From positions 3,665,298 through 3,729,297 of the forward strand of contig LNAC01000102.1 of assembly GCA_002007465.1 (NCBI GenBank): a DNA stretch of 64,000 nt, written 5' to 3'. The notes under the pieces were generated by a model. That model had not been told where the DNA came from. It saw only the letters and a program-made list of their open reading frames with translations, and made no database searches. The position numbers were made by a program, and so were the translations under genes. The stretch's first letter is position 1. Each line of letters begins with the position of its first letter. This document shows, one piece after another, positions 59,839 to 64,000 of this stretch. Source of the DNA: Ailurus styani (taxonomy: Eukaryota > Chordata > Mammalia > Carnivora > Ailuridae).

Positions 59839-62499
59839 GCCCTGTGCACCATTAGTGCTATTAAAACATTTTGACTAGATAAGCAACATATGATTTCTGT
59901 TGCTACTACATTTTTCTTTCACAAATAATGAACATATTTAAAATAAATTTAGAAAGTAAGCAAGGAATATTAACTGTCTCTTATCTATATTTAGAAGTTC
60001 TCAATATGCAAATGTATTAATTTCCATTTTCTCTTTTCCTCATTCAATGATATGACTATTTCCAAAAACTATTGGCTTAGGATTGTTTTCCTGGTGATTA
60101 ATCTACAATATAATATAGTACAGTTGCATTTATTTTTGTCCAAGTGCATATTATAATTACTAAATTTTTCGAATATTCTTGTACTCTGGAAAAAATAGAG
60201 GGTTTTTTTTTTATTTGTTTGTTTTTTCTGAAATCACTTTACCCTTCTTTCTCTTTGTAACTTTGAACTTCACCCAGAAATAGTTGTTGATGGCAGCCAA
60301 TTCATCATCATACAGGTTATACTCATGTTTTGTCAAGTATTTTCTGCTTCAAAAGATTTTCTAATCTTCTATTAAATATGTTCCCTTTTTATAGAAGGTC
60401 ATTCAACTATCAATTCATTCTCATTAAACCTTTACCTACTCTTTCTAAATATTTATATCAAGTAAAAATATCAAACACATGAGAATACATCTGGAGAATC
60501 AAAGTTCAGTTCAATTTCAGCATAACTATTTAGGCAGCATGGAAGACACCATCTAATGTGATCTAATTGTTTTGTTTGCCAAAGAGTGCTTTCATTAGCT
60601 CCAGTAAATGTCAGCTCTTTTTACCTCACTGAAATCTGTAGCATGTTTCAGTTCTTTAAATTTGGGGTTTATTTGATTGGAAATCCTTGGGAAAGATAGA
60701 CTTTATAAGTGTAAGTGTGGCTTGTTGTATAAATATTTTTGGACCCAGGTAACCCTTAGTCCCTGTTCTCAGAGACTTTGCCTACTTCTTTTCTAGTGAT
60801 GACCTGGGGTCAAGATGCAGGCAGAAGATTCCGATCCATACCCAAGTGATTAGTATCATCACAGGCAATCCCCTGTGGTTATCTCTATATAATTTAGAGG
60901 AACACAAGCTGAGATGTCTGATACTCATGTGAAAAAGGATACCAGAGAAAGATGGAAGATGGTAAACCTAAAGTAGAGAAATGCTTAACATAGGGGAAAT
61001 ATGAGGAACTGTAAACTTGGCCTTTGCTCTTCCAGAGAGCAGAAATAGGACTAATGGGTGGAAGCTACTAGAAGATAATTTTCATCTCAAAGAAAGAATT
61101 ACTAGGTAGAGATTTAAAAAATGGAACGAGGTGCTTCCTTTATGAGGCAGACAACCATTTGTAGAATATTTGCCATGGATCTCCCTCTGCAAGGAGATAT
61201 TAAAAATTCAGTGACTATATAATTGATTTTCCAAACAGGGATACATTTGAGAATAAAGGGATAGCTGCAATAAACCAGGATATTCCAAGCAAATCAAGTC
61301 TCACTTCATCCTAATTCACCCTTGTTGTTGACCACCAGTTATGTGTACTTGACATATGAAGAATAGGGGAGATTGACCCTAGTAGGGAAAAGGGAATAGG
61401 TCAGAGCTCATAGGATTCCAGGACATGGAGCAAATCTTTGTAAATTTTTCACCTCCTTCTATTCCTATCCTGATAGAATGAAGTTCAAAGGCCCAGATCA
61501 AATAAATCTATGTGAGCAAGCGTAGATGTGAGTAAAGTGTTTAGATCCAGAAGAATCCAAGTAGGAACAATGCCAGGACAGGGGCACTCTTCCCAGAGCC
61601 AGGGTGGAGTAAATACTATTCCCAAAGCAAGTCATTCAGAGAGTTCTACTAGAGCATAACATTAAAAAGTAAGAATAGAACCCCCCCCAAAGGGCAGAGC
61701 ATTGTGGGGGGTGACAAAGTGGAGAGCAGGACCAGCATTGTGATAGGCACTGTGAGAAGAAAGGAGAAGTGTGGAATGTATGAGGAGCACAGTTTCCCAA
61801 AGTATGGTCTGTGCTTATACAGGATAGGCCTAGAATTTTCTAATGATGCACATTTTTTCTTCCATTCTTAGTGGCATTTGAAATTTAATTACAAAAACTC
61901 CTTTTATGACTTAAACTGAAATCTTTGAGTATTTGAGAGGTTATTAAAAATTAACATTCCTAAGCTAGAATTCCCATTTTACTGGCTGCAGTGAGCACTA
62001 ATGGCTGTACACTCAGCTCCTATCCTCTTCTTGCACTTGCCAGTGTTCAATGGGCACCTTCCAGTCTGCCATGCGCCCAGCCTAACTCAAAGAAAATTGA
62101 CCACCTCCACAGTTAGAATGAGCCACTCATGGTAATTCCAGTCTCCAGCTCTGTGATCATTCAACTCAAACCAGCATCATTGGTGTATCCCTTGGCAGCT
62201 GGTATTGGCCCAGACACAAGGCGTAAGTCAGCCATACTTTAGGGAAAGGTTATTTTTCAGAATGAACAAGGGTAAGCAAGTTTAATTTGGTGGAAGCCAG
62301 CCTACAGATAGAGTCACCACATGAGGGGACAGAAAAAGGAAATGAGAGAATGGCAGAGAGGCAGAGTTAGAGCTCTGTTTTCACCAGATATTCCTTACTG
62401 TTAGCTTTCCTTTCTATGTGATGACTTCCTTTTTGTTTAAGCCATTTTGAGATGGGTTGTCTTGACTCTTCACCTGAAGTGCCCTTATGGATCCATAAA
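59839..62499. other. Intron 1 sequence, nothing recognised
   Basis: 2.7 kb with no frame over 60 codons and no repeat I can name. Confidence 0.5.
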
Positions 62500-62625
62500 A
62501 CAGTGGTTTCCCAAGCCTGCAGGCATATTAGAATCACCTAGGGACCTTCAAAAGTTGCTGATGTTGCGTTCCACTCAGAGGTTATGATTTATTGGTTTGA
62601 TGTGTAGCTGGATGAGCAAATTAAT
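62500..62625 (+). mobile_element. MER5A-like hAT MITE
   Basis: CAGTGGTTTCCCAAGCCTGC left end, ATTAGAATCACCTAGGGACC, CTTCAAAAGTTGCTGATG. This matches the MER5A consensus start (CAGTGGTTCTCAA...AGAATCACCTGG). Right end lost. Confidence 0.85.
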
Positions 62626-63024
62626 CCACATGCTCCCTTTCTTCCTGGAGATTCCTAAGAATTTATCACTGTCCAAGATTGACAGAGTCCTCTAAGACTC
62701 CTCAGAATGCCAGAGAATATGTATTCCCACAGGACTCAGTCCACCTTCTGTAATGAAGGAGGGACTTTTATGCTTTGTGGCAAGCTCTGAGTTGCTCCAT
62801 AGCTACCCTGCTTGGATTTCTGCTTGATTCCCTCGTCTGTACCAGAAGATTAGAGTTTGAGGCCCTTCTTTAGTAAAGTGGGAATCTGAGTCTCAGTAAG
62901 CCACATGCTTAGGGTCTCAAGAGGCCATCGTGAGTGGTCCCAGCTGTTCCTCAGTCATCCCTTTCTGAAATGGAAGACAGATAAAAGTTAAGAGGTGGAG
63001 TGGGAGAGGAGGAATTGAGATCGG

Positions 63025-63190
63025 AAGCCTGTTAACAGGCTCTGACATCTCCAAGCCTCAGTACCCTACCATGTGATAAACTGAGAAAAATAATGTCTGT
63101 TTCATCAATAGAGCAGAGCTTTTATGAAATAATATAACACACATGAAAGAAATTCAAAGTAAGAAAGTGTTCAATAAATGTAATTTACTG
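63025..63190 (+). mobile_element. MIR 3' part, plus
   Basis: CTCCAAGCCTCAGTACCC, ACTGAGAAAAATAATGTCTG and AAAGTGTTCAATAAATGTAA match the distal MIR. It lies 700 bp before IMPG1 exon 2. Confidence 0.8.
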
Positions 63191-63900
63191 TTATGAAAGG
63201 TCCAGAGAGTTAAAAATGAAGTCTAGACCTAACCCTAACAGATACAGCAAGGCCAGCAGGATGGAATGGCTCAGGGAGTGAAATCCTCTGCCGACCTGAT
63301 CTCTTCATACTCCCCTTAATTTTTCCTTTAACCTCCCGCCATAAAATATTCTGCTCGTTCTGTAAAGTCAACTCTATCACATGTTCTTACGCCAACTCAC
63401 TTTCACTGTGCCACACTATGAACCCAACCATACAGAAATCCTAGAGCTGCCACTATCAGGCAGGAAGGTTGTTTTGTTGCATTTTCCCCCCTAGGTTTCT
63501 AGAAGCACTCCACTTCCTCATCCAGAGTGTACCTCTGGGTACCACAATGTGCTATCATTCCCCACTTGAATTATAATGTCTATCAAAAGAGGCATCTCTT
63601 GGGAGGCTTGAGTGCTAAGTGGGGAGTGATTTTTAGAGATGTGTGGGAAATGGTTTCAATATTTGGCAGTTCCTAAAGGCAAGATGATTTGAGATATTGG
63701 TTTAAAAAAATACACTTGATCAGATCATTATGCTATTCCCTTATTTCTAAAAATGCCTCATCACTGAAATTTGGCATTGCACCAAAGTAGAACTTGAATA
63801 AACCAGAGGATTATAACTTTTAGTTTATTTCATTCATTTATCATGTGTTTCACATATATCAATGTATATATTCACCAGGAAATCAATCTTTCTTTTATAG

Positions 63901-64000
63901 ATCTCTCCATTAAAATATACTGTTCTGAAACTAAAGACATAGACAATGCCTCAAGAATCCAAACAACTGAAAGTACTGCAAAAATGTACAAAGTGTCAAC
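63901..64000 (+). CDS. IMPG1: IMPG1 exon 2, partial (cut by window end)
   Basis: Second IMPG1 coding exon; its 3' end lies outside the window. It follows a pyrimidine-rich tract and TTTTATAG acceptor ending at 63900. Its first two bases complete the aspartate codon split by intron 1. The reading then runs [19 protein letters not shown] and on to KMYKVS, about 33 residues with no stop. Human IMPG1 at these positions, from memory, is [19 protein letters not shown]...KMYKMS, so the match is clear. In the family this segment is the N-terminal region of the mature protein, before the first SEA domain and the mucin-like region. Two local differences stand out: a cysteine at residue 30 where human has histidine, and a shifted N-glycosylation sequon (N38-A-S here, N42-E-T in human). 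Confidence 0.92.

Larger units (their letters stand above)
41637..63900 (+). other. IMPG1: IMPG1 intron 1 (22,264 bp)
   Basis: The interval from the GTAAGT donor at 41637 to the AG acceptor ending at 63900 lies between two exons whose codon phases match (phase 1), so it is read as intron 1. It carries a truncated carnivore L1 3' end, two or more antisense LINE-1 blocks, six CAN-SINEs, several MIRs and a MER5A. No other convincing coding exon is seen inside, apart from one weak candidate at 46016-46122. Confidence 0.88.

Noticed and set aside
1..64000. CRISPR array, bacterial defence system, phage or operon
   Set aside because: No regularly spaced repeats, Shine-Dalgarno-led gene runs or prokaryotic proteins; repeat content is that of a carnivore nuclear genome.

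Overview
The window is nuclear DNA from a caniform carnivore, most likely a mustelid or close relative. More than 20 tRNA-derived CAN-SINEs begin with 'GGCGCCTGGGTGGCTCAGT' or its complement. Many carry the internal 'TACTTGTAATCTCTCTCTG' form typical of musteloids rather than dogs or cats. Carnivore-type L1 3' UTR fragments, MIR, MLT1 and MER5A copies agree with this. Nothing prokaryotic is present: no operons, CRISPR arrays or phage.

The one protein-coding gene I can name is IMPG1 (interphotoreceptor matrix proteoglycan 1, a retinal matrix proteoglycan) on the + strand. Exon 1 (CDS 41570-41636) encodes the signal peptide and ends in codon phase 1 at a GTAAGT donor. Exon 2 begins at 63901 after a CAG-free but valid TTTTATAG acceptor and runs off the window end. 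The two exons join in frame and match the known N-terminus of IMPG1. The 22.3 kb between them is intron 1. A TTATAAA box at 41427-41433 and two OTX/CRX-like AGATTA sites mark a probable promoter just upstream.

The 41 kb upstream of IMPG1 holds no other functional gene I can support. In human the 5' side of IMPG1 faces a long gene-poor interval towards HTR1B, which fits. It contains a TRAF7 processed pseudogene (20339-22625) with target-site duplications and a remnant poly(A) tail; a 3'-truncated tailless 7SK retropseudogene (5231-5475) with a perfect 17-bp target-site duplication; two ERV1-like solo LTRs; an older LTR at 23.8-24.6 kb; an MLT1 LTR; a CpG-rich block at 7.34-8.35 kb of unknown identity; and a 12-kb complex of nested LINE-1 fragments (26.5-38.5 kb).

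Intron 1 contains more antisense LINE-1 (42.3, 43.4, 48.2-52.4 kb), SINEs, MIRs, a MER5A and long stretches in which I recognise nothing. Most open reading frames over 60 codons in the window are chance frames in repeats.

All five single-N positions (6590, 22135, 29780, 40737, 40844) sit between near-identical direct copies of 59-107 bp. These are most simply assembly joins where two overlapping contigs or haplotypes were left side by side. I found no convincing previously undescribed biological system. The best leads are the IMPG1 promoter and uORF region, the CpG block with a consensus splice donor, and the tailless 7SK insertion.
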